The notes: a model not told the origin generated them from the letters alone. Positions 1 through 7,507 are shown, counted from the stretch's first letter. The stretch is DNA of 10,736 bases from an uncultured Alphaproteobacteria bacterium (GCA_937900435.1 CALCEG010000111.1:1-10736), one strand, 5' to 3'. Numbers and translations: made by a program.

Positions 1-233
1 TCTGTTTCCGCGCCCCCACGAATATAATCACCACCCCCTGTTGGTATAATTTGTTGGGCTTGTTTTTCCAAATCGTCCATATCATATATCACGATACTGT
101 TATCTGCCGATGATGCCACATAGCCACCATCAGACACCAGCTTGTCTGTATTAGTTTTATTAAAGTGTAACACCAACCACACAACCAACAATACAACCAG
201 ACATATACACAATATAAACACTGTTTTTTTCAT
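1..233 (-). CDS. Partial membrane-anchored protein of unknown function (N-terminal 77 codons)
   Basis: The minus strand is open from an ATG at 233 to the window edge with no stop, giving at least 77 residues; the C-terminus lies outside. A ribosome binding site (AAGGAAG) sits about six bases before the ATG. Residues 1-24 begin with MKK and continue as a long hydrophobic stretch (about 5-24) rich in Val and Leu, which reads as a signal anchor or uncleaved signal peptide. Residues after that are soluble, with Ser-, Asp- and Gly-rich segments (a GGG near residue 68), so the bulk would face the periplasm. No family was recognised. Cys9 and Cys11 lie inside the hydrophobic core and do not form a lipobox. 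It follows the terminator of the nlpD block in the same direction, so it probably has its own promoter, although I see no convincing one in 234-297. Confidence 0.7.
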   Translation of the reverse strand, partial: MKKTVFILCICLVVLLVVWLVLHFNKTNTDKLVSDGGYVASSADNSIVIYDMDDLEKQAQQIIPTGGGDYIRGGAET

Positions 234-297
234 ATTTTCTTCCTTTTGCACAATCAGTTTATCACAGCAACATAAAAAAACTTATTTGACAATATTC

Positions 298-327
298 ATA
301 AAAAAGGTGCCAAATAAATGGCACCTT
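298..327 (-). terminator. Rho-independent terminator of the minus-strand operon
   Basis: A perfect 9-base stem (AAGGTGCCA at 304-312 pairing with TGGCACCTT at 319-327) closes a 6-base loop. Read on the minus strand, the stem runs directly into a run of six T (300-305). It lies 20 bases after the nlpD stop and before the next gene, which is where the long minus-strand transcript would be expected to end. On the plus strand the stem is followed by AGATAA before a T run, so termination in that direction is less likely. Confidence 0.85.
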
Positions 328-347
328 AGATAATTTTTTTCAAATGA

Positions 348-1499
348 TTATTTCATATAACTAGACGGATTATACGCTTTCGTTCCCTTGCGTATTTCAA
401 AGTGCAACTGTGGGCTATCTACCTTACCCGTATCACCAACTGTACCAATAGTTTGTCCAACACTAACCTTGGTCCCACGCTTTACATTCATTGTTCCCAA
501 ATGAGCATATACCGTCATCCACCCTGCATCATGTTGCACAATAATTAAATTACCCATACCCTTGATTTCGTTCCCAGCGTATGCAACAACACCATTTTCT
601 GCAGCCCCAACCGCAGTTCCCTTGGTTGCAGCGATATTTATACCGTCATTAAACAAGCCATTTGATTTTGCCCCATATGCAGACAAAATTTTTCCACGCA
701 CTGGCCACGAGAATTTTGACGAAGAACGCGCATTAATCTTTGGTAATTTCTTTGATGGATCCGAAGAAATCTTTTTTTCAGTTTGTGGTGCTTTCTTTTC
801 TTCCTTGGTTGTATCGGCAGTCAATTTTTTTTCAACCTTTGGCGCAGCCGCTACTGTTTTATCTTCTGTAACCACATCTTTTGCAACCTGGGCTGTTGCC
901 AAATTTGGCACGCGTATTTTTTGTCCCACAGTCAACACAAATGGCGCAGTTAATTTGTTCATAACCGCCAAGTCATTCACCGGCACCGAATACTTACGCG
1001 ACAACGAATACAGCGTATCCCCAGACACAACAACAACCTCGGTCAAGTCGACACGCACAGAAGACTTTTCCCCAACGATTGGTTTTTTTACGGTTAAAAC
1101 TTCATCTGTTTTTTCGTCTGTAAAACCACCATACATTGGCACAACCAAGTAATCTGTGCTGCCTGCATCTGTTTTTTTATCTTTGTTATCAACAATTTTT
1201 TCTTCATTTTCTATACTATCTTGCACTTGTGGTGGCAAAATATAATCATCGACAGACGCGTATGTAACATAATCTTGTTCTTGATAGTTTCCATATAATT
1301 CTGGTGCGGCATACACCCCATAGTCTGTCGCTGCAGAATAATAGATTTCAGGTTGGCTATCTGGGTCTGCCAACAATGCAGGATATCGTGCAGAAATAAA
1401 TTCACCGACCGAATCGGGCAACGCAACAATTTTCGGCTGCAAATCACACGCAGTTTGCGTAAACAACACAGCAACAAATAAACATAAGACTTTTTTCAT
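348..1499 (-). CDS. nlpD: NlpD-type LysM/LytM (degenerate M23) envelope protein, probable amidase activator
   Basis: 383 residues. The N-terminus is a signal peptide ending TQTAC with Cys18; this may be a lipoprotein site, but Gln at -3 is a poor lipobox, so simple cleavage is possible. Residues 20-150 are low-complexity and rich in Tyr, Asp and Ala. A LysM domain (about 154-198) should bind peptidoglycan. A Lys/Ala/Thr linker (199-260) leads to a LytM/M23 fold at 263-378. The zinc site is broken: the HxxxD positions read Asn284 and Asn288, and the HxH motif reads Gln364-Leu-His366. In the family such degenerate LytM proteins (E. coli NlpD, EnvC) do not cut peptidoglycan but activate amidases that separate daughter cells. 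I infer the same role. It is the last gene before the terminator and follows tatC by 23 bases. No clear Shine-Dalgarno sequence precedes the ATG. DipM/LdpF-like naming would be equally apt. Confidence 0.85.
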   Translation of the reverse strand: MKKVLCLFVAVLFTQTACDLQPKIVALPDSVGEFISARYPALLADPDSQPEIYYSAATDYGVYAAPELYGNYQEQDYVTYASVDDYILPPQVQDSIENEEKIVDNKDKKTDAGSTDYLVVPMYGGFTDEKTDEVLTVKKPIVGEKSSVRVDLTEVVVVSGDTLYSLSRKYSVPVNDLAVMNKLTAPFVLTVGQKIRVPNLATAQVAKDVVTEDKTVAAAPKVEKKLTADTTKEEKKAPQTEKKISSDPSKKLPKINARSSSKFSWPVRGKILSAYGAKSNGLFNDGINIAATKGTAVGAAENGVVAYAGNEIKGMGNLIIVQHDAGWMTVYAHLGTMNVKRGTKVSVGQTIGTVGDTGKVDSPQLHFEIRKGTKAYNPSSYMK

Positions 1500-1508
1500 A
1501 ATATAACT

Positions 1509-1514
1509 ATTATA
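1509..1514 (-). promoter_or_regulatory. Possible internal -10 element before nlpD
   Basis: A TATAAT lies on the minus strand in the tatC-nlpD gap, 10-15 bases before the nlpD ATG. The -35 position with a 17-base spacer (1532-1537) reads ATGCGA, a weak match. If used, the transcript would have almost no leader, which would fit the absence of a clear ribosome binding site. In such AT-rich DNA this hexamer can arise by chance. Confidence 0.2.
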
Positions 1515-1522
1515 TCACAAAA

Positions 1523-2230
1523 TTAGTCTTTTCGCATAAACAAAATACTAAATTCAAACAACAACCACATTGGCAACGCCAACAAGATCTGCGACACCAC
1601 ATCTGGTGGTGTTAAAATTGCTGCCACCAAGACAATTAAAACAATTGCATACCGGCGCATTTTCAATACACTTTCGCGTTTTAACAAACCGATTCTATTT
1701 AGTACAACCAACACCAAAGGCAATTGAAACGCAACCCCAAAAACCTTTAACATACCGATTGCAAATTGCAAATAATCACGCGCAACTGGCAACATCATAT
1801 TTGGCACTGTTGATTCCTGATTTAAATCCACAAAGAATTTAAACGCAATCGGAAACAAGAACACAAAAGCAAACGCAGCCCCCAAGAAAAATAAAATCGG
1901 CGACAAAAACAATATCGGCCAAATAAAACGTCTTTCATTTTTCTTTAACGCAGGCTCTACAAAAGCCCACACATGCCACAACGCAACTGGCAACACAACA
2001 ATTAACGCAACCAGCGAAGCCAATGAAAAACGAATCATCAACCCATCAGTCAGCCCCGTATACAACAACATTCCATCTGGCCATATACTTAACAGCGGTT
2101 GCGTTAAAAATTCTTGAAACAATGGCGCAACATACCAACCAGCAACCAACGCCCCCAAGAACAACAACGCGACCCACAAAATCCGTCTGCGCAATTCAGA
2201 AAAATGCTGTGCCAAAGTCATTTTTTTCAT
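1523..2230 (-). CDS. tatC: Sec-independent (Tat) protein translocase subunit TatC
   Basis: 235 residues, with six predicted membrane segments (first about 17-35, last about 213-231). TatC is the inner-membrane receptor that, with TatB, binds twin-arginine signal peptides of folded exported proteins. Family landmarks are present: the N-terminal HFSELRRR (residues 9-16, Glu12 matching the essential E. coli Glu15), the cytoplasmic loop EPALKKNERR (92-101, with Glu99 matching Glu103), and LTPPD (206-210) before the last two helices. The ATG overlaps the tatB stop as ATGA, which implies translational coupling. An in-frame ATG at codon 4 is an alternative start. The upstream signal is only an A/G-rich tract (AAAGAGAAAAG). 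Slightly shorter than E. coli TatC, with short loops. Confidence 0.96.
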   Translation of the reverse strand: MKKMTLAQHFSELRRRILWVALLFLGALVAGWYVAPLFQEFLTQPLLSIWPDGMLLYTGLTDGLMIRFSLASLVALIVVLPVALWHVWAFVEPALKKNERRFIWPILFLSPILFFLGAAFAFVFLFPIAFKFFVDLNQESTVPNMMLPVARDYLQFAIGMLKVFGVAFQLPLVLVVLNRIGLLKRESVLKMRRYAIVLIVLVAAILTPPDVVSQILLALPMWLLFEFSILFMRKD

Positions 2231-2523
2231 TTTTCTTTTCTCTTTGGCTTATTTTTAATTGTTTTTTTCTTGGATTTTTTTACAACCGAAAAGCTATCCA
2301 ACATTTCATCTGTTGTTGTTTTAATAAGTTCATCTATTGGTTTTTCCAATTCGATTTGATTTTTTATATTTTCGGACGCATCTGTAATTTTCCACACCAA
2401 TTCACGCACAAACTTAACCAAGCGCGCCAACGCTTTTGCCACATCTGGCCAATAACGTGTCGGGATAACCAATACGCCAACCACCAAAATCACAAAAAAT
2501 TCAGCCCAACTTATTCCGAACAT
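2227..2523 (-). CDS. tatB: Sec-independent (Tat) protein translocase subunit TatB
   Basis: 98 residues. TatB forms the signal-peptide receptor with TatC in the inner membrane. The start MFGISWAEFF matches the TatB N-terminus, including Glu8, which TatB keeps in the membrane segment. A single membrane helix (about 6-21) is followed by an amphipathic helix (about 26-45), then a charged region ending in a Lys-rich tail (82-98). Assignment to TatB rather than TatA rests on Glu8, the MF start, length and position directly before tatC. Odd point: an ungapped comparison with E. coli TatB aligns Glu8, Gly16 and Pro26, but the Gly-Pro hinge at 21-22 reads Pro-Thr. No tatA lies next to it; the upstream gene is lolA, five bases away. 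The ribosome binding site is weak (AAAAG). Confidence 0.88.
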   Translation of the reverse strand: MFGISWAEFFVILVVGVLVIPTRYWPDVAKALARLVKFVRELVWKITDASENIKNQIELEKPIDELIKTTTDEMLDSFSVVKKSKKKTIKNKPKRKEK

Positions 2524-2528
2524 AACTT

Positions 2529-3140
2529 TTAATCGTAATAATCATCACCACCACTGGTATTAATTGTTTTGTGTCTTTGAATTTGGAAATAATTTTTATC
2601 AAAGTTTGTTTTTTCTTTTAAGCCATTGAACTTTACATCTGTTATTGCCCCTGTTGCGTCTACAACCGTCCAAGAATTTAACTTCATTGGTTTTTTATCA
2701 AACACCACATTCATATACCCCAGTCCTTCTTGTCCTTTGATATTCATTTTCAATGCAAATGTATTTTTATAATCATTTGTTTCGACAATATTAATATCTG
2801 CATTTTTCAAATCGATATTTTTTCTAACCAATATTCCTGCAGGCGTACTTGTCAAAGGTACTGTTGTTATCTGGTCCAAAGATTTATCAAAGAAATATAA
2901 ATCTTTACCATCTGCAATTAATTGTATCGGCATATCATCATAATCCAATCTGACGCGTCCTGGCCGCAACATTGAAAAAGTGCCCTGTTCCTGTTTTCCA
3001 TTTGCAGTCTGCAGAAAATCCCCCGTCAAACCAGTAACCGAATTTAAATATTTTTCCGCACTATCAACCAAGTCTTTATTCACCGCCGCATTTACATTCA
3101 ACGCGAACAAGCATACAAAAAACACCAAAAACTTTTTCAT
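2529..3140 (-). CDS. lolA: Periplasmic outer-membrane lipoprotein carrier LolA
   Basis: 203 residues. A signal peptide with a hydrophobic core ends NVNA before Ala19, giving a periplasmic protein. LolA accepts lipoproteins released by LolCDE at the inner membrane and ferries them to the outer membrane. Family signatures are clear: a GDFLQT block (40-45), then GTFSMLRPGRVRLDY (53-67), an IADGKDLYFFD segment (75-85) and a following proline-marked TPAGIL (99-104). These correspond to the first beta strands of the LolA barrel. The ATG overlaps the stop of the upstream nrnA-like gene as ATGA, and AAGGA lies about six bases before it inside that gene. No lolB is visible; alphaproteobacteria commonly lack it. 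Confidence 0.93.
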   Translation of the reverse strand: MKKFLVFFVCLFALNVNAAVNKDLVDSAEKYLNSVTGLTGDFLQTANGKQEQGTFSMLRPGRVRLDYDDMPIQLIADGKDLYFFDKSLDQITTVPLTSTPAGILVRKNIDLKNADINIVETNDYKNTFALKMNIKGQEGLGYMNVVFDKKPMKLNSWTVVDATGAITDVKFNGLKEKTNFDKNYFQIQRHKTINTSGGDDYYD

Positions 3141-4093
3141 AACAATTCCTTTTTAAATAATTCTAAAACACGTTTTTTCACATTTTCCAGTGTATCGCGT
3201 ATCACAGCCCCAGCGGCCCTTTCGTGTCCACCGCCCCCCAGTGCAACCGCGATATGATTAATTGTTTTTTTTCTGCTGCGAATAGACAAGCCGATTTGTT
3301 CTGGCTTTTGTTCCTTGAACAAAACAATATATTCGACCCCTTGGATTTGCCCCAGCAAACTCAACACCATTTCACCGCGCCCATCAAGATACTTATAATC
3401 CTTTTTCGCAATCGTTGCGACAACCAAACGCCCCTGATAAAAAAATTCTGCCTCTGCTGCGGTTCTTGCCTCTAGTTGAATTGCTTTACGCGGTTTATTA
3501 TTCATAATTTCTATTAAATTACGCACATTGACACCAGCATCCACTAAATCAGCCATTACCCGAAACGCCAAACCATCGCGCACAAACTTAAACCCACCTG
3601 TATCTGTCAAAATTGCCAACGCCAATAAATTCGCCGTATACAAATCCATTTCTAAGTTTCCAAGTTGAATAATTTTATGCACAATTATTGCTGTTGCAGC
3701 GGCCCTATCATCATTTATACAAAGGGTACCAACCGGATTATCATTTTTATGATGGTCTATTTCCACAATGTATTTAGCATTTTCTATTGCGGTCATTGGA
3801 CCACCAATATGTGCCGGATTTCCATAATCCATAACAATCGCCAAATCAAACGCATCTGTTAAATCGACACGTTCAAAATACTTTATACGTTTTCGCAACG
3901 GAACATAGTCCAACGAATCGGGAATATTTCCATCATACAAACATACCGGACTGACACCAAAGTTCTGTTCAATCAAGTGCGCTAATGCCAAAACACTGCA
4001 TAACGAATCGCCATCAGGGTTTTTATGTCCTGCAATTACTATTGATTTTGCATTTTTTACTTTCTCAAGAAAATCGTATATTTTTTGTTCCAT
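3137..4093 (-). CDS. nrnA: DHH/DHHA1 phosphoesterase, NrnA-like oligoribonuclease / pAp phosphatase
   Basis: 318 residues, usual for the NrnA class. The DHH domain carries HKNPDGDS (23-30), Asp89 in VMDYGN, the DHH triad itself at 113-115, and Asp164 in LTDTGG; together these bind two metal ions. The DHHA1 substrate-binding domain ends with GGGGHERAAG (286-295). NrnA enzymes degrade 2-5 nt RNA and dephosphorylate pAp; other members of the family act on pGpG or cyclic dinucleotides. The exact substrate cannot be told from sequence here. It sits 20 bases after recJ, another DHH protein, and its stop overlaps the lolA start. No strong Shine-Dalgarno sequence is seen before the ATG. It lacks the GGDEF and PAS domains of GdpP, which argues against that relative. 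Confidence 0.85.
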   Translation of the reverse strand: MEQKIYDFLEKVKNAKSIVIAGHKNPDGDSLCSVLALAHLIEQNFGVSPVCLYDGNIPDSLDYVPLRKRIKYFERVDLTDAFDLAIVMDYGNPAHIGGPMTAIENAKYIVEIDHHKNDNPVGTLCINDDRAAATAIIVHKIIQLGNLEMDLYTANLLALAILTDTGGFKFVRDGLAFRVMADLVDAGVNVRNLIEIMNNKPRKAIQLEARTAAEAEFFYQGRLVVATIAKKDYKYLDGRGEMVLSLLGQIQGVEYIVLFKEQKPEQIGLSIRSRKKTINHIAVALGGGGHERAAGAVIRDTLENVKKRVLELFKKELL

Positions 4094-4113
4094 ATAAAAT
4101 CACTTTTTTCACT

Positions 4114-5844
4114 TTAGACCGCGACATCTTCTACAAAGAACTGTGCACTAACCCGTCCGTTATATTCATTTTCTTTCAAACGCCCCAACAACATTATTTT
4201 AGTATTTGTATTTTCATCGTCTAGTAAAAAATTACCAACTGGTGTTCCGACCAAGTTAAACCCAACAAACTGCAGTTTTGTTCCTGCACTGGTATCGACT
4301 GTACCGCGCAAATGCGCCCCATTTCCCATTACAGTTGCCCCACGCAAAACGGCCCCACGCAAAACCAACATTGGTTCTGGGTTTCCCTGACCAAACGGTT
4401 CCATTTCCTGCATTTTTTTTACAAGACGCATTGTTGCACCACCGGCATCTAATTCCGCATCTACTAAAACTTCCAAGGCAGGCCTCTCGCCATTTAATTG
4501 TTCTTTTACTGCTTTTTCCAAGAACTCGCAAAACTCTTGTTCTGAATTCGCCGACAACGAGAACCCAGCCGCAGCGGCATGTCCCCCACCTTCGGTAATA
4601 ACCCCAGCAGCCAGTGCATCGTGAATTATTTTTCCTAAATCCACCCCTGCAATCGAACGCCCAGACCCATTAATCATACCATCTGACCTTGTTGCAACAC
4701 ACGATGGCAGATTATATTTATCTTTCAAACGCCCTGCGATAATTCCCATAACACCACCATGCCAATTATCGCCACAAATAAACAAACTGCACTTTCCCGA
4801 TTCGCAAGATTTGTCTGCCAAATCAATCGCGCTTAACATAATTGCGTTTTGAATATCGATTCGTTCTTGGTTCATTTCGTGTAATTTTTGTGCCAAATCA
4901 CGCGCAATTAATGGATTATCTGTCAGCAACAAATCCAATGCAGGTCCTGCAGAATCTAATCTTCCTGCGGCATTTAAGCGCGGCCCCAGCGCAAATCCAA
5001 CTGAATACACAGAAACTTTTTTTATTCCTGCAACTTCCATCAACACCCGTAACCCCAGATTTTGTTGCAGATTTAAAACCTTTAGCCCTGTTGTAACAAA
5101 GGCGCGATTTAAACCGACCAAAGACATTGTATCGCAAATCGTCCCCAACGCGACCAAATCCATAAAACCCATCAACACAGAATTTTCAACACCAAATCCG
5201 CGCAATTTCATTTCACGATTCAGTGCGACCAAGGTCAAGAACGCAACCCCAACCCCAGCCAAATAAGTCAACCCAGACGAATCGTCTGTACGTTTTGGAT
5301 TCACAATCGCATCTGCATTTGGCAACACCGAATCTGGCGAATGATGGTCTGTAACCACAACTTTCAAGCCTAAACTCTTTGCAAAATCTACTTCTTTATT
5401 ACCGCTAATTCCACAATCAACCGTTATAATTAAATCTGCACCACCATCTGCGATTTCTTGTATTGCGTCATTATTCAGGCCATATCCTTCGCCTTCGCGC
5501 GTTGGCAAATGCCAAACAACATTGGCCCCCACCAATCGCATATACTTGACCATTATCGCCGTAGACGTTATTCCATCAACGTCATAGTCGCCATAAATCG
5601 CGATTTTCTGTTTATCCTGTATTACATCTGCAATGATTTTTGCAGCCTTGTCCATATCCTGTAGGACAAAAGGATCCGGCATATAATCTTTGATACTTGG
5701 GTTCAAGAATTTTTTTATATCTGCATCAGATTTAAATCCACGATGCATCAATATCTTTTCCACCAAGCCCAAATTTTCATCAAAATCATCGTCTGCCACC
5801 ACCCACGCTTTTCCCAGCATGGACTTTTCTACTATCTTTCTCAA
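4114..5844 (-). CDS. recJ: Single-stranded-DNA-specific 5'-3' exonuclease RecJ
   Basis: 576 residues, practically the same length as E. coli RecJ (577). RecJ digests single-stranded DNA 5' to 3' in RecF-pathway recombination, mismatch and base-excision repair. DHH-family motifs in order: DYDVDG (86-91), VDCG (142-145), DHH (166-168), Asp238 in LGTICD, the RecJ-type GPRLNAAGR (287-295), a WHGGVMGIIAGR block (361-372), and the DHHA1 signature GGGHAAAAGF (419-428). The C-terminal OB-fold region follows. The start codon at 5844 is TTG, with AGAGAAG just upstream; the next in-frame ATG is codon 9 (5820), and an in-frame TAA lies at 5860-5862, so no earlier ATG exists. A good promoter-like pair lies upstream, within the end of ftsI. 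Confidence 0.96.
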   Translation of the reverse strand: MRKIVEKSMLGKAWVVADDDFDENLGLVEKILMHRGFKSDADIKKFLNPSIKDYMPDPFVLQDMDKAAKIIADVIQDKQKIAIYGDYDVDGITSTAIMVKYMRLVGANVVWHLPTREGEGYGLNNDAIQEIADGGADLIITVDCGISGNKEVDFAKSLGLKVVVTDHHSPDSVLPNADAIVNPKRTDDSSGLTYLAGVGVAFLTLVALNREMKLRGFGVENSVLMGFMDLVALGTICDTMSLVGLNRAFVTTGLKVLNLQQNLGLRVLMEVAGIKKVSVYSVGFALGPRLNAAGRLDSAGPALDLLLTDNPLIARDLAQKLHEMNQERIDIQNAIMLSAIDLADKSCESGKCSLFICGDNWHGGVMGIIAGRLKDKYNLPSCVATRSDGMINGSGRSIAGVDLGKIIHDALAAGVITEGGGHAAAAGFSLSANSEQEFCEFLEKAVKEQLNGERPALEVLVDAELDAGGATMRLVKKMQEMEPFGQGNPEPMLVLRGAVLRGATVMGNGAHLRGTVDTSAGTKLQFVGFNLVGTPVGNFLLDDENTNTKIMLLGRLKENEYNGRVSAQFFVEDVAV

Positions 5845-5873
5845 CGTCTTCTCTTTTTTTTATTATCAAAGAC

Positions 5874-5902
5874 ATTATAATCGAAATTTATTCAAATAGC
5901 AA
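5874..5902 (-). promoter_or_regulatory. Probable sigma-70-type promoter for recJ and downstream genes
   Basis: On the minus strand TTGCTA (5897-5902) and TATAAT (5874-5879) are separated by 17 bases. The -10 is a perfect consensus and the -35 matches four of six positions. The -35 falls in the last codons of ftsI and the -10 in the 43-base gap before recJ, the longest gap inside the operon. It would start transcription near 5867, about 23 bases before the TTG start of recJ. Confidence 0.5.
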
Positions 5903-7507
5903 TGGCAGTATAGTATCAAGAATATTTCTTGTAACAGGTACCGCATTCCACGCTGCTGTACGCCAACCACCCGACTCTTTTGTTCCATGCGGTTCATCCA
6001 ACACAACCAACATTGTATACTGCGGTGCCTCGACAGGAAAGATACTAACAAACGCTGTCACATTTTTATTTTTATTTGTATATTTTTGCGCTGTTCCAGT
6101 TTTTCCACCGATATTAATTCCTGCGATACGCACTTTTTGTCCACTTGTTTCTTCTACGACCCGGAACATAATCGCGCGTAATTTTGCAGAAATTTCTTCT
6201 GACAAGATTCGTTCTCCGTACACTGCGCCCACCCCACGTTTTTGCAAGGTTGGATAAATATAAATACCGCCATTTGTTACCGCATTTACCGCCAACAACA
6301 AATGCATTGGTGTAATTGAAATTCCATGTCCGTATGACAAAGTCGCTCTTTCAACAGGTCCCCACTTTTGTGGCATAGTTGTTCTTTCTGTACGTCCCAA
6401 CTCTAAATCCAGCGCGGTATCAAAATGCAATCTTTCAAAAAATTCCTTTTGTGCACCATCTGGTAAATCCAGCGCAATCTGCGCACTGCCGACATTACAC
6501 GAACGCGCCATAATTTCTTCGACATCCAAATAAGGACGTGGGGCCCTAAAACTTCTGACATCCGATATTTTCGCCGCAGGTCGTCCAAACTTATCATTAA
6601 TTATGAACGGTTCTTTAATATAATATTCTTTATCAATTCCATTTTCAAAGGCCATCGCCGTATTAAATATTTTAAATATCGACCCTAATTCGTATGTATC
6701 ACGCATTGGTTTCATTGTACGGTTTTTTTCTGAATCCAATCCTATATTTTCTGGATCAAAATCAGGCAACGACACCAGCGCAATAATTTCACCTGTACGC
6801 GAATTCATCAAGATTCCCATTGCTGCCTTGGTTTGATATTTATGCATCGCAAAAGATAACTGTTCATAAAACGCAGCCTGTACACGCGAATCGACAGACA
6901 AGCGCAACGGGTCTGTATTTTCAATCAAATAATCATTGAATACAGCCTCGGCACCCTGCACCCCTTGTTTTTTTTCGTTAACGAATCCGACCAAGTGCGA
7001 AAACATTCTACGTTTTGGGTATTTTCTAAGTTGCTCTACTTTTACTTCCAGTCCTGGTAACTTTGCACGTTTTATAATTTCGCGCTGCTTTTCACTGGCA
7101 TACTTTTTTAGTTCCTTGTATCCCCGCTTTGAATTAACCAATTTTGTTGCATCTGCCAAAGAATATTCGTATGGCAACGCTTCGTGTATAGTCCTTGCAA
7201 CATCTTCTCTATCTTTATCTTCCAAAAACTTTCTTACAAACTGAATATGTCCAGATTCTAGATTTTTTGCTAATATTTCGCCATTTCTATCAACTATATC
7301 CGCGCGATTAATTTCCCATTCGGCACGCCTGTCGCCAAGTCTTACCGTATTCGTTCCCTGTATTCCTAATTGCAAGGTACGCGAACCGAACAAAATAAAA
7401 GCCAGCAGAAAGACATAAAAAACAACCTGCAATCTTTTTATTGGTGTTCTGTCTGTTGGTCCGCCATAAAAACCATGTTTAAAGATATCCTTTCCCACTT
7501 CGAACAT
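5888..7507 (-). CDS. ftsI: Septal peptidoglycan transpeptidase FtsI (class B penicillin-binding protein 3)
   Basis: 539 residues. A cytoplasmic N-terminus leads to one membrane segment (about 26-44), the class B dimerisation/pedestal domain (about 65-200, with NRADIVDRNG at 67-76) and the transpeptidase domain. Active-site motifs are complete: Ser276-Ile-Phe-Lys279 (nucleophile), Ser336-Cys-Asn338, and Lys469-Thr-Gly-Thr472. FtsI cross-links septal peptidoglycan in the divisome together with FtsW, FtsL, FtsB and FtsQ. Assignment to FtsI rather than PBP2 rests on the directly preceding ftsL and the domain layout. The ATG overlaps the ftsL stop by one base (TAATG) and AAGGAAC precedes it. No murE or rsmH flanks it, unlike in the usual division and cell-wall cluster. 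Confidence 0.93.
   Translation of the reverse strand: MFEVGKDIFKHGFYGGPTDRTPIKRLQVVFYVFLLAFILFGSRTLQLGIQGTNTVRLGDRRAEWEINRADIVDRNGEILAKNLESGHIQFVRKFLEDKDREDVARTIHEALPYEYSLADATKLVNSKRGYKELKKYASEKQREIIKRAKLPGLEVKVEQLRKYPKRRMFSHLVGFVNEKKQGVQGAEAVFNDYLIENTDPLRLSVDSRVQAAFYEQLSFAMHKYQTKAAMGILMNSRTGEIIALVSLPDFDPENIGLDSEKNRTMKPMRDTYELGSIFKIFNTAMAFENGIDKEYYIKEPFIINDKFGRPAAKISDVRSFRAPRPYLDVEEIMARSCNVGSAQIALDLPDGAQKEFFERLHFDTALDLELGRTERTTMPQKWGPVERATLSYGHGISITPMHLLLAVNAVTNGGIYIYPTLQKRGVGAVYGERILSEEISAKLRAIMFRVVEETSGQKVRIAGINIGGKTGTAQKYTNKNKNVTAFVSIFPVEAPQYTMLVVLDEPHGTKESGGWRTAAWNAVPVTRNILDTILPLLFE

Noticed and set aside
234..297. Promoter for the partial gene at the left edge
   Set aside because: A minus-strand TTGTCA (287-292) is a good -35, but no acceptable -10 lies 16-18 bases downstream.
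142..333. 63-codon plus-strand reading frame at the left edge
   Set aside because: It runs antisense to the partial membrane-protein gene and through the terminator hairpin, with Thr/Asn/His-rich low-complexity content.
562..1152. 196-codon plus-strand reading frame opposite nlpD
   Set aside because: It is antisense to a well-supported gene with LysM and LytM domains. Its translation is rich in Phe, Ser and Thr, as expected of a complement of Lys/Glu/Ala codons, and shows no family features.
348..1499. Active M23 endopeptidase
   Set aside because: Three of the four motif positions for zinc and catalysis are replaced (Asn284, Asn288, Gln364).
2023..2532. 169-codon plus-strand reading frame across tatC and tatB
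   Set aside because: Antisense to two recognised Tat genes, with low-complexity Gln/Thr/Phe-rich translation.
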